DNA from: Mercurialis annua
Lineage: Eukaryota > Streptophyta > Magnoliopsida > Malpighiales > Euphorbiaceae
Direction of reading: 5' to 3'
Assembly (NCBI RefSeq): GCF_937616625.2
Contig: NC_065574.1
Span: forward strand, 28,274,501-28,338,500
Length of the DNA: 64,000 nucleotides
The notes beneath the pieces are model-generated. The model ran no database searches. It was given only the letters and a program-made list of their open reading frames with translations, and was not told where the DNA came from. Both the position numbers and the translations under genes were made by a program. This document shows, piece after piece, positions 25,844 to 38,299 of this stretch (positions are counted from its first letter, which is position 1; each line of letters begins with the position of its first letter).

Positions 25844-28800
25844 AAGTCCAAACATTTACAAACGTTACGAAACAAATCCAAGCGTTTCTATTTTTTACCA
25901 ATTTAAGACAAACGTTTACAAATGTTACAAAACAAATCCAAAAATTTCCCCTTTTTAGAAATTGAAGCCAAACATTTACAAACGTTACAAAACAAAACCA
26001 AACGTTTAGAACGTTACGAAACAAATCCAAACGTTTCACATTTTCAGCGATTTAAGCCAAGCGTTTACAAACGTTACGGAATAAAACCAAATGTTTCACA
26101 TTTTTAGCGATTTAAGCCAAACGTTTACAAATGTTACAAAACAAATCCACGTTTCCCCATTTTAGCGATTTAAGCCAAACGATTATAACGTTACGAAACA
26201 AATCCAAACGTTTCACCTTTTTCGCGATTTAAGCGGAACTATTGCCAACGTTACGAAACAAATCCAAACGTTTCCCCATTTTAGCGATTAAAGCCAAACA
26301 TTTAAAACGTTACTAAACATATCCAAACGTTTCACCTTTTTAGCGATTTAAGCAAAACGTTTACAAACGTTAAGAAACAAATCCAAGCGTTTCACATTTT
26401 TAGTGATTCAAGCCACACGTTTACAAACGTTGCGAAACAAATCCAAGCGTTTCACCTTTTTAGCAATTTTACCCAAATGTTTACAAACGTTACGAAACAA
26501 AACCAAACGCTTCACCTTATTTGTGATTTAAGCCGAACCTTTACAAATGTTACCAAATAAATCCAAACATTTATAAATGTTTAGCTTAAATTGTTAAAAA
26601 GGTGAAACAAATCCAAACGTTTAGATTTGTTTTGTAGCGTTTGTAAACGTTTGGTTTAAATTGCTAAAAAGGTGAAACGTTTGGATTTGTTTCGTAATGT
26701 TTGTAAACATTTGGTATAAATCTCTAAAAACGTGAAACCTTGTGATTTGTTTCGTAACGTTTGTAAACGTGTGGCTTAAATTGCTAAAAAGGTGAAAATG
26801 TTTTGGATTTGTTTCATAACGTTTGTAAACGTTTGGCTTAAATTGCTAAAAAGGTTAAACGCTTGGATTTGTTTCGTAATATTTGTAAACGTTTGGTTGA
26901 AATTGCTAAAAAGGGAAACGTTTGGATTTGTTTCATAAAGTTTGTACATGTTTGGCTTAAATGACTAAAAAGGTGAAACGTTTGATTTAAGCCAAATGTT
27001 TAAAACGTTACGAAATAAATCCAAACGTTTCATATTTTTAGCGATTTAAGCCAAACGTTTACAAATGTTACGAAACAAATCCAAATGTTTACCCATTTTA
27101 GAGATTTAAGCCAAACGTTTACAAACATTACGAAACAAATCCAAACGTTTCCCCATTTTAGCGATTTAAGCCAAACGTATACAAACGTTACGAAACAAAA
27201 CCAAACGTTTCCATATTTTAGCAATTTAAGCCAAAAGTTTACAAACATTACGAAACAAATCCAAAGGTTTTCTCTTTTTAGCGATTTAAGCCAAACGTTT
27301 ACAAATATTACGAAACAAATCCAAACGTTTTACCTTTTTAGCCATTTAAACAAAACGTTTACAAACGTTAAGAAAAAATTACAAAACAAATCCAAACGTT
27401 TCAACTTTTTAGCAATTTAAGCCAAATGTTTACAAACGTTAAGAAACAAATCCAAACGTTCACCTTTTTAGCGATTTAAGCCAAACGTTTACAAACATTA
27501 CAAAACAAAACGAAACGTTTCACCTTTTTAGCGATTTAAGCCAAACAATTACAAAGGTTATGAAACAAAACCAAACGTTTCAGCTTTTTAGCGATTTAAG
27601 CCAAACGTTTACAAACGGTACAGAACAAAAACAAACGTTTCATATTTTTTGCGATTTAAGTCGAACGTTTACAAACGTTACGAAACAAAACCAAACGTTT
27701 AATATTTATAGAGATTTAAGCCGAACGTTTACAAACGTTACGAAACAAAACCAAACGTTTCATCTGTTTAGCGATTTAAGCCGAATGTTTACAAACGTTA
27801 CGAAACAAAACCAAACGTTTTCCCTTTTTAGCGACTTAAGCAAAACCTTTACAAATGTTACGAAACAAATCCAAACTTTGTACATTTTTAGCGATTTGAG
27901 CCAAACGTTTACAAACATGCCGAAACAAATTCAAACATTTCCCCTTGTTTCATAATGTTTAAACGTTTGCTTTTGTTTGGTAACATTTGTAAACGTTTGG
28001 GTTTGTTTCGTAACGTTTGTAAACGTTTGGCTTAAATTGCTAAAAGGGGGAAACGCTTGGATTTGTTTCGTAACGTTTCTAAACGTTTGGTTTAAATTGC
28101 TAAAAAGGTGAAACGTTTGGATTTGTTACCTAACGTTTGTAAACGTTTGGCTTAAATCGGTAAAAAGATGAAACGCTTGGATTTGTTTCATAGCGTTTGT
28201 AAACGTTTGGCTTTGTTTCGTACGCTTGTAAACGTTTGGCTAAAATTACTAAAACTATGAAACGTTTGGACTTGTTTCATAAAGTTTTAAATGTTTTGTT
28301 TTGTTTCTTAATGTTCGTAAACGTTTGGCTTAGATCGCTTAAGAGGTGAAACGTATAGTTTTGTTACGTAGCATTTGTAAACGTTCGGCTTAAATCGCAA
28401 AAAATGCGAAACGTTTGTTTTCATTTCGTAACGTTTGCAAACTTTTGGCTTAAATCGCTAAAAATTTGAAATGTTTGGATTTGTTTCGTAATGTTTTAAA
28501 CATTTGGCTTATATCGCTAAAATGGGAAAACGTTTGTAAACATTTGTCTTAAATCGCTAAAAAGGTGCAACGTTTGGTTTTGTCTCATAACCTTTGTAAA
28601 CGTTTGGCTTAAATCGCTAAAAAAGTGGAAACGTTTGGATTTGTTTCGTGACGTTTGTAAACGTTTGGCTTAAATCGCTAAAAAGCTGAAATATTTGGAT
28701 TTGTCTCGTAACGTTTGTAGACGTTTGGCTTAAATAGCTAAAAAGAGGAAACGTTTGGTTTTGTTTCTTAACCTTTGTAAACGTTTGGCTTAAATCGCTA

Positions 28801-29995
28801 AAAAGGTTAAATGTTTGGACTTGTTTCGAAACGTTTGAAACGTTTGGCTTAAATTGCTAAAAAGGAGACACGTTTGGATTTGTTTCGTAACCTTTGTAAA
28901 CGTTTGGCTTAAATCGCTAAAAAGGGGAAACGTTTGGATTTGTTTCGTAACATTTGTAAACGTTTGGCATAAATTGCTAAAACGGTGAAACGTTTGGATT
29001 TGTTTCGTAACTTTTGTAAATGTTTGACTTAAATCTCCAAAAAAGGGAAATGTTTGGTTTTGTTTCATAACGTTTATAAACGTTTGACTTAAATCACCAA
29101 AATGTTGAAACGTTTGGATTTGTTTTGTAACGTTAGTAAACGTTTGGCTTAAATCGCTATAAAGGGGAAACATTTGGTTTTGTTTCGTAACGTTTGTAAA
29201 CGTTTGGCTTAAATCGCTAAAAATGTGAAGCGTTTGGTTTTGTTCCGTAATGTTTGTGAACGTTTGGCTTAAATCGCTAAAAAGGTGAAACATTTGGTTT
29301 TGTTTCATAACCTTTGTAAACATTTGGCTTAAATAGTAAAAAAGGTGGAACGTTTTGATTTGTTTCGTAACGTTTGTAAACGTTTGGCTGAAATTGTTAT
29401 AAAGATTAAACGTTTGGATTTGTTTCCTAACGTTTTAAACGTTTGGTTTTGATTCGTAACGTTTGTAAACGTTTGGCATTAATCGCTAATAATGGGAAAC
29501 GTTTGCTTTGGTTCCGTAACGTTTTTAAACGTTTGGCTTAAATTGCTAAAAATGTTTTATTTCGTTTCATAATGTTTGGAAACGTTTGGCTTAAATTACT
29601 AAAACAAATCCTAACGTTTCCAATTTTTAAGCCAAACGTTACGGAACAAAACCCAAACGTTTACAAACATTACAAAACAAATCCAAACGTTTCACCTTTT
29701 TAGCGATTTAAGCCTAACGTTTACAAACGTTACGAAACAAAACGCAGCGTTTCACCTTTTTAGAGATTTAAGTCTAACGTTTAATACGTTTACAAATGTT
29801 TTGTTTTGTTCCCTAACGTTTGTAAACGTTTGACTTAAATCGCTAAAATTGTGAAACATTTGGATTTGTTTCGTAACGTTTTAAACGTTTTGTTTTGTTT
29901 CGTAACGTTTTAAATGTTTGGCTTCAATTGCTAAAAAGGTGAATCGTTAAGATTTGTTTCGAAACGTTTGTAAACGTTTGGTTTAAATAGCTAAA
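25844..29995. repeat. 4,152-bp higher-order repeat, copy 4 (core)
   Basis: 4,152 bp. Switches are at about 26573, 26984, 27945, 29603 and 29800. Nearly identical to copies 3, 5 and 6. Private changes include GTTAAGAAAC for GTTACGAAAC near 26370 (also in copy 6) and CGTTTTCCC for CGTTTCCCC near 27820. The palindrome is 26565-26582. Confidence 0.95.
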
Positions 29996-32900
29996 AAGTC
30001 CAAACATTTACAAACGTTACGAAACAAATCCAAGCGTTTCTATTTTTTACCAATTTAAGACAAACGTTTACAAATGTTACAAAACAAATCCAAAAATTTC
30101 CCCTTTTTAGAAATTGAAGCCAAACATTTACAAACGTTACAAAACAAAACCAAACGTTTAGAACGTTACGAAACAAATCCAAACGTTTCACATTTTCAGC
30201 GATTTAAGCCAAGCGTTTACAAACGTTACGGAATAAAACCAAATGTTTCACATTTTTAGCGATTTAAGCCAAACGTTTACAAATGTTACAAAACAAATCC
30301 ACGTTTCCCCATTTTAGCGATTTAAGCCAAACGATTATAACGTTACGAAACAAATCCAAACGTTTCACCTTTTTCGCGATTTAAGCGGAACTATTGCCAA
30401 CGTTACGAAACAAATCCAAACGTTTCCCCATTTTAGCGATTAAAGCCAAACATTTAAAACGTTACTAAACATATCCAAACGTTTCACCTTTTTAGCGATT
30501 TAAGCAAAACGTTTACAAACGTTACGAAACAAATCCAAGCGTTTCACATTTTTAGTGATTCAAGCCACACGTTTACAAACGTTGCGAAACAAATCCAAGC
30601 GTTTCACCTTTTTAGCAATTTTACCCAAATGTTTACAAACGTTACGAAACAAAACCAAACGCTTCACCTTATTTGTGATTTAAGCCGAACCTTTACAAAT
30701 GTTACCAAATAAATCCAAACATTTATAAATGTTTAGCTTAAATTGTTAAAAAGGTGAAACAAATCCAAACGTTTAGATTTGTTTTGTAGCGTTTGTAAAC
30801 GTTTGGTTTAAATTGCTAAAAAGGTGAAACGTTTGGATTTGTTTCGTAATGTTTGTAAACATTTGGTATAAATCTCTAAAAACGTGAAACCTTGTGATTT
30901 GTTTCGTAACGTTTGTAAACGTGTGGCTTAAATTGCTAAAAAGGTGAAAATGTTTTGGATTTGTTTCATAACGTTTGTAAACGTTTGGCTTAAATTGCTA
31001 AAAAGGTTAAACGCTTGGATTTGTTTCGTAATATTTGTAAACGTTTGGCTGAAATTGCTAAAAAGGGAAACGTTTGGATTTGTTTCATAAAGTTTGTACA
31101 TGTTTGGCTTAAATGACTAAAAAGGTGAAACGTTTGATTTAAGCCAAATGTTTAAAACGTTACGAAATAAATCCAAACGTTTCATATTTTTAGCGATTTA
31201 AGCCAAACGTTTACAAATGTTACGAAACAAATCCAAATGTTTACCCATTTTAGAGATTTAAGCCAAACGTTTACAAACATTACGAAACAAATCCAAACAT
31301 TTCCCCATTTTAGCGATTTAAGCCAAACGTATACAAACGTTACGAAACAAAACCAAACGTTTCCATATTTTAGCAATTTAAGCCAAAAGTTTACAAACAT
31401 TACGAAACAAATCCAAAGGTTTTCTCTTTTTAGCGATTTAAGCCAAACGTTTACAAATATTACGAAACAAATCCAAACGTTTTACCTTTTTAGCCATTTA
31501 AACAAAACGTTTACAAACGTTAAGAAAAAATTACAAAACAAATCCAAACGTTTCAACTTTTTAGCAATTTAAGCCAAATGTTTACAAACGTTAAGAAACA
31601 AATCCAAACGTTCACCTTTTTAGCGATTTAAGCCAAACGTTTACAAACATTACAAAACAAAACGAAACGTTTCACCTTTTTAGCGATTTAAGCCAAACAA
31701 TTACAAAGGTTATGAAACAAAACCAAACGTTTCAGCTTTTTAGCGATTTAAGCCAAACGTTTACAAACGGTACAGAACAAAAACAAACGTTTCATATTTT
31801 TTGCGATTTAAGTCGAACGTTTACAAACGTTACGAAACAAAACCAAACGTTTAATATTTATAGAGATTTAAGCCGAACGTTTACAAACGTTACGAAACAA
31901 AACCAAACGTTTCATCTGTTTAGCGATTTAAGCCGAATGTTTACAAACGTTACGAAACAAAACCAAACGTTTCCCCTTTTTAGCGACTTAAGCAAAACCT
32001 TTACAAATGTTACGAAACAAATCCAAACTTTGTACATTTTTAGCGATTTGAGCCAAACGTTTACAAACATGCCGAAACAAATTCAAACATTTCCCCTTGT
32101 TTCATAATGTTTAAACGTTTGGTTTTGTTTGGTAACATTTGTAAACGTTTGGGTTTGTTTCGTAACGTTTGTAAACGTTTGGCTTAAATTGCTAAAAGGG
32201 GGAAACGCTTGGATTTGTTTCGTAACGTTTCTAAACGTTTGGTTTAAATTGCTAAAAAGGTGAAACGTTTGGATTTGTTACCTAACGTTTGTAAACGTTT
32301 GGCTTAAATCGGTAAAAAAATGAAACGCTTGGATTTGTTTCATAGCGTTTGTAAACGTTTGGCTTTGTTTCGTACGCTTGTAAACGTTTGGCTAAAATTA
32401 CTAAAACTATGAAACGTTTGGACTTGTTTCGTAAAGTTTTAAATGTTTTGTTTTGTTTCTTAATGTTCGTAAATGTTTGGCTTAGATCGCTTAAGAGGTG
32501 AAACGTATAGTTTTGTTACGTAGCATTTGTAAACGTTCGGCTTAAATCGCAAAAAATGCGAAACGTTTGTTTTCATTTCGTAACGTTTACAAACTTTTGG
32601 CTTAAATCGCTAAAAATTTGAAATGTTTGGATTTGTTTCATAATGTTTTAAACATTTGGCTTATATCGCTAAAATGGGAAAACGTTTGTAAACATTTGTC
32701 TTAAATCGCTAAAAAGGTGCAACGTTTGGTTTTGTCTCATAACCTTTGTAAACGTTTGGCTTAAATCGCTAAAAAAGTGGAAACGTTTGGATTTGTTTCG
32801 TGACGTTTGTAAACGTTTGGCTTAAATCGCTAAAAAGCTGAAATATTTGGATTTGTCTCGTAAAGTTTGTAGACGTTTGGCTTAAATAGCTAAAAAGAGG

Positions 32901-34147
32901 AAACGTTTGGTTTTGTTTCTTAACCTTTGTAAACGTTTGGCTTAAATCGCTAAAAAGGTTAAATGTTTGGACTTGTTTCGAAACGTTTGAAACGTTTGGC
33001 TTAAATTGCTAAAAAGGAGACACGTTTGGATTTGTTTCGTAACCTTTGTAAACGTTTGGCTTAAATCGCTAAAAAGGGGAAACGTTTGGATTTGTTTCGT
33101 AACATTTGTAAACGTTTGGCATAAATTGCTAAAACGGTGAAACGTTTGGATTTGTTTCGTAACTTTTGTAAATGTTTGACTTAAATCTCCAAAAAAGGGA
33201 AATGTTTGGTTTTGTTTCATAACGTTTATAAACGTTTGACTTAAATCACCAAAATGTTGAAACGTTTGGATTTGTTTTGTAACGTTAGTAAACGTTTGGC
33301 TTAAATCGCTATAAAGGGGAAACATTTGGTTTTGTTTCGTAACGTTTGTAAACGTTTGGCTTAAATCGCTAAAAATGTGAAGCGTTTGGTTTTGTTCCGT
33401 AATGTTTGTGAACGTTTGGCTTAAATCGCTAAAAAGGTGAAACATTTGGTTTTGTTTCATAACCTTTGTAAACATTTGGCTTAAATAGTAAAAAAGGTGG
33501 AACGTTTTGATTTGTTTCGTAACGTTTGTAAACGTTTGGCTGAAATTGCTATAAAGATTAAACGTTTGGATTTGTTTCCTAACATTTTAAACGTTTGGTT
33601 TTGATTCGTAACGTTTGTAAACGTTTGGCATTAATCGCTAATAATGGGAAACGTTTGCTTTGGTTCCGTAACGTTTTTAAACGTTTGGCTTAAATTGCTA
33701 AAAATGTTTTATTTCGTTTCATAATGTTTGGAAACGTTTGGCTTAAATTACTAAAACAAATCCTAACGTTTCCAATTTTTAAGCCAAACGTTACGGAACA
33801 AAACCCAAACGTTTACAAACATTACAAAACAAATCCAAACGTTTCACCTTTTTAGCGATTTAAGCCCAACGTTTACAAACGTTACGAAACAAAACGCAGC
33901 GTATCACCTTTTTAGAGATTTAAGTCTAACGTTTAATACGTTTACAAATGTTTTGTTTTGTTCCCTAACGTTTGTAAACGTTTGACTTAAATCGCTAAAA
34001 TTGTGAAACATTTGGATTTGTTTCGTAACGTTTTAAACGTTTTGTTTTGTTTCGTAACGTTTTAAATGTTTGGCTTCAATTGCTAAAAAGGTGAATCGTT
34101 AAGATTTGTTTCGAAACGTTTGTAAACGTTTGGTTTAAATAGCTAAA
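29996..34147. repeat. 4,152-bp higher-order repeat, copy 5 (core)
   Basis: 4,152 bp. Switches are at about 30725, 31136, 32097, 33755 and 33952. Nearly identical to the other core copies, with scattered single-base changes such as GTTTACAAACTTTT for GTTTGCAAACTTTT near 32587. The palindrome is 30717-30734. Confidence 0.95.
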
Positions 34148-37100
34148 AAGTCCAAACATTTACAAACGTTACGAAACAAATCCAAGCGTTTCTATTTTTT
34201 ACCAATTTAAGACAAACGTTTACAAATGTTACAAAACAAATCCAAAAATTTCCCCTTTTTAGAAATTGAAGCCAAACATTTACAAACGTTACAAAACAAA
34301 ACCAAACGTTTAGAACGTTACGAAACAAATCCAAACGTTTCACATTTTCAGCGATTTAAGCCAAGCGTTTACAAACGTTACGGAATAAAACCAAATGTTT
34401 CACATTTTTAGCGATTTAAGCCAAACGTTTACAAATGTTACAAAACAAATCCACGTTTCCCCATTTTAGCGATTTAAGCCAAACGATTATAACGTTACGA
34501 AACAAATCCAAACGTTTCACCTTTTTCGCGATTTAAGCGGAACTATTGCCAACATTACGAAACAAATCCAAACGTTTCCCCATTTTAGCGATTAAAGCCA
34601 AACATTTAAAACGTTACTAAACATATCCAAACGTTTCACCTTTTTAGCGATTTAAGCAAAACGTTTACAAACGCTAAGAAACAAATCCAAGCGTTTCACA
34701 TTTTTAGTGATTCAAGCCACACGTTTACAAACGTTGCGAAACAAATCCAAGCGTTTCACCTTTTTAGCAATTTTACCCAAATGTTTACAAACGTTACGAA
34801 ACAAAACCAAACGCTTCACCTTATTTGTGATTTAAGCCGAACCTTTACAAATGTTACCAAATAAATCCAAACATTTATAAATGTTTAGCTTAAATTGTTA
34901 AAAAGGTGAAACAAATCCAAACGTTTAGATTTGTTTTGTAGCGTTTGTAAACGTTTGGTTTAAATTGCTAAAAAGGTGAAACGTTTGGATTTGTTTCGTA
35001 ATGTTTGTAAACATTTGGTATAAATCTCTAAAAACGTGAAACCTTGTGATTTGTTTCGTAACGTTTGTAAACGTGTGGCTTAAATTGCTAAAAAGGTGAA
35101 AATGTTTTGGATTTGTTTCATAACGTTTGTAAACGTTTGGCTTAAATTGCTAAAAAGGTTAAACGCTTGGATTTGTTTCGTAATATTTGTAAATGTTTGG
35201 CTGAAATTGCTAAAAAGGGAAACGTTTGGATTTGTTTCATAAAGTTTGTACATGTTTGGCTTAAATGACTAAAAAGGTGAAACGTTTGATTTAAGCCAAA
35301 TGTTTAAAACGTTACGAAATAAATCCAAACGTTTCATATTTTTAGCGATTTAAGCCAAACGTTTACAAATGTTACGAAACAAATCCAAATGTTTACCCAT
35401 TTTAGAGATTTAAGCCAAACGTTTACAAACATTACGAAACAAATCCAAACGTTTCCCCATTTTAGCGATTTAAGCCAAACGTATACAAACGTTACGAAAC
35501 AAAACCAAACGTTTCCATATTTTAGCAATTTAAGCCAAAAGTTTACGAACATTACGAAACAAATCCAAAGGTTTTCTCTTTTTAGCGATTTAAGCCAAAC
35601 GTTTACAAATATTACGAAACAAATCCAAACGTTTTACCTTTTTAGCCATTTAAACAAAACGTTTACAAACGTTAAGAAAAAATTACAAAACAAATCCAAA
35701 CGTTTCAACTTTTTAGCAATTTAAGCCAAATGTTTACAAACGTTAAGAAACAAATCCAAACGTTCACCTTTTTAGCGATTTAAGCCAAACGTTTACAAAC
35801 ATTACAAAACAAAACGAAACGTTTCACCTTTTTAGCGATTTAAGCCAAACAATTACAAAGGTTATGAAACAAAACCAAACGTTTCAGCTTTTTAGCGATT
35901 TAAGCCAAACGTTTACAAACGGTACAGAACAAAAACAAACGTTTCATATTTTTTGCGATTTAAGTCGAACGTTTACAAACGTTACGAAACAAAACCAAAC
36001 GTTTAATATTTATAGAGATTTAAGCCGAACGTTTACAAACGTTACGAAACAAAACCAAACGTTTCATCTGTTTAGCGATTTAAGCCGAATGTTTACAAAC
36101 GTTACGAAACAAAACCAAACGTTTCCCCTTTTTAGCGATTTAAGAAAAACCTTTACAAATGTTACGAAACAAATCCAAACTTTGTACATTTTTAGCGATT
36201 TGAGCCAAACGTTTACAAACATGCCGAAACAAATTCAAACATTTCCCCTTGTTTCATAATGTTTAAACGTTTGGTTTTGTTTGGTAACATTTGTAAACGT
36301 TTGGGTTTGTTTCGTAACGTTTGTAAACGTTTGGCTTAAATTGCTAAAAGGGGGAAACGCTTCGATTTGTTTCGTAACGTTTGTAAACGTTTGGTTTAAA
36401 TTGCTAAAAAGGTGAAACGTTTGGATTTGTTACCTAACGTTTGTAAACGTTTGGCTTAAATCGGTAAAAAGATGAAACGCTTGGATTTGTTTCATAGCGT
36501 TTGTAAACGTTTGGCTTTGTTTCGTACGCTTGTAAACGTTTGGCTAAAATTACTAAAACTATGAAACGTTTGGACTTGTTTCGTAAAGTTTTAAATGTTT
36601 TGTTTTGTTTCTTAATGTTCGTAAACGTTTGGCTTAGATCGCTTAAGAGGTGAAACGTATAGTTTTGTTACGTAGCATTTGTAAACGTTCGGCTTAAATC
36701 GCAAAAAATGCGAAACGTTTGTTTTCATTTCGTAACGTTTGCAAACTTTTGGCTTAAATCGCTAAAAATTTGAAATGTTTGGATTTGTTTCGTAATGTTT
36801 TAAACATTTGGCTTATATCGCTAAAATGGGAAAACGTTTGTAAACATTTGTCTTAAATCGCTAAAAAGGTGCAACGTTTGGTTTTGTCTCATAACCTTTG
36901 TAAACGTTTGGCTTAAATCGCTAAAAAAGTGGAAACGTTTGGATTTGTTTCGTGACGTTTGTAAACGTTTGGCTTAAATCGCTAAAAAGCTGAAATATTT
37001 GGATTTGTTTCGTAACGTTTGTAGACGTTTGGCTTAAATAGCTAAAAAGAGGAAACGTTTGGTTTTGTTTCTTAACCTTTGTAAACGTTTGGCTTAAATC

Positions 37101-38299
37101 GCTAAAAAGGTTAAATGTTTGGACTTGTTTCGAAACGTTTGAAACGTTTGGCTTAAATTGCTAAAAAGGAGACACGTTTGGATTTGTTTCGTAACCTTTG
37201 TAAACGTTTGGCATAAATCGCTAAAAAGGGGAAACGTTTGGATTTGTTTCGTAACATTTGTAAACGTTTGGCATAAATTGCAAAAACGGTGAAACGTTTG
37301 GATTTGTTTCGTAACTTTTGTAAATGTTTGACTTAAATCTCCAAAAAAGGGAAATGTTTGGTTTTGTTTCATAACGTTTATAAACGTTTGACTTAAATCA
37401 CCAAAATGTTGAAACGTTTGGATTTGTTTTGTAACGTTAGTAAACGTTTGGCTTAAATCGCTATAAAGGGGAAACATTTGGTTTTGTTTCGTAACGTTTG
37501 TAAACGTTTGGCTTAAATCGCTAAAAATGTGAAGCGTTTGGTTTTGTTCCGTAATGTTTGTGAACGTTTGGCTTAAATCGCTAAAAAGGTGAAACATTTG
37601 GTTTTGTTTCATAACCTTTGTAAACATTTGGCTTAAATAGTAAAAAAGGTGGAACGTTTTGATTTGTTTCGTAACGTTTGTAAACGTTTGGCTGAAATTG
37701 TTATAAAGGTTAAACGTTTGGATTTGTTTCCTAACGTTTTAAACGTTTGGTTTTGATTCGTAACGTTTGTAAACGTTTGGCATTAATCGCTAATAATGGG
37801 ACACGTTTGCTTTGGTTCCGTAACGTTTTTAAACGTTTGGCTTAAATTGCTAAAAATGTTTTATTTCGTTTCGTAATGTTTGGAAACGTTTGGCTTAAAT
37901 TACTAAAACAAATCCTAACGTTTCCAATTTTTAAGCCTAACGTTACGGAACAAAACCCAAACGTTTCCAAACATTACAAAACAAATCCAAACGTTTCACC
38001 TTTTTAGCGATTTAAGCCTAACGTTTACAAACGTTACGAAACAAAACGAAGCGTTTCACCTTTTTAGAGATTTAAGTCTAACGTTTAATACGTTTACAAA
38101 TGTTTTGTTTTGTTCCCTAACGTTTGTAAACGTTTGACTTAAATCTCTAAAATTGTGAAACATTTGGATTTGTTTCGTAACGTTTTAAACGTTTTGTTTT
38201 GTTTCGTAACGTTTTAAATGTTTGGCTTCAATTGCTAAAAAGGTGAATCGTTAAGATTTGTTTCGAAACGTTTGTAAACGTTTGGTTTAAATAGCTAAA
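34148..38299. repeat. 4,152-bp higher-order repeat, copy 6 (core)
   Basis: 4,152 bp. Switches are at about 34877, 35288, 36249, 37907 and 38104. Core-type throughout, but with slightly more private changes than copies 3-5 in its last third (for example GGCATAAATCG near 37211 and a GGGACACG variant near 37800 that edge copy 1 also has). The palindrome is 34869-34886. Confidence 0.95.

Noticed and set aside
21691..38299. A pure assembly artefact explaining the near-identical 4,152-bp copies.
   Set aside because: Not excluded for the exact copy number, but the core copies carry private single-base changes and the edge copies diverge in a consistent pattern, so a real tandem array is more likely. 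Read depth and spanning reads would settle it.
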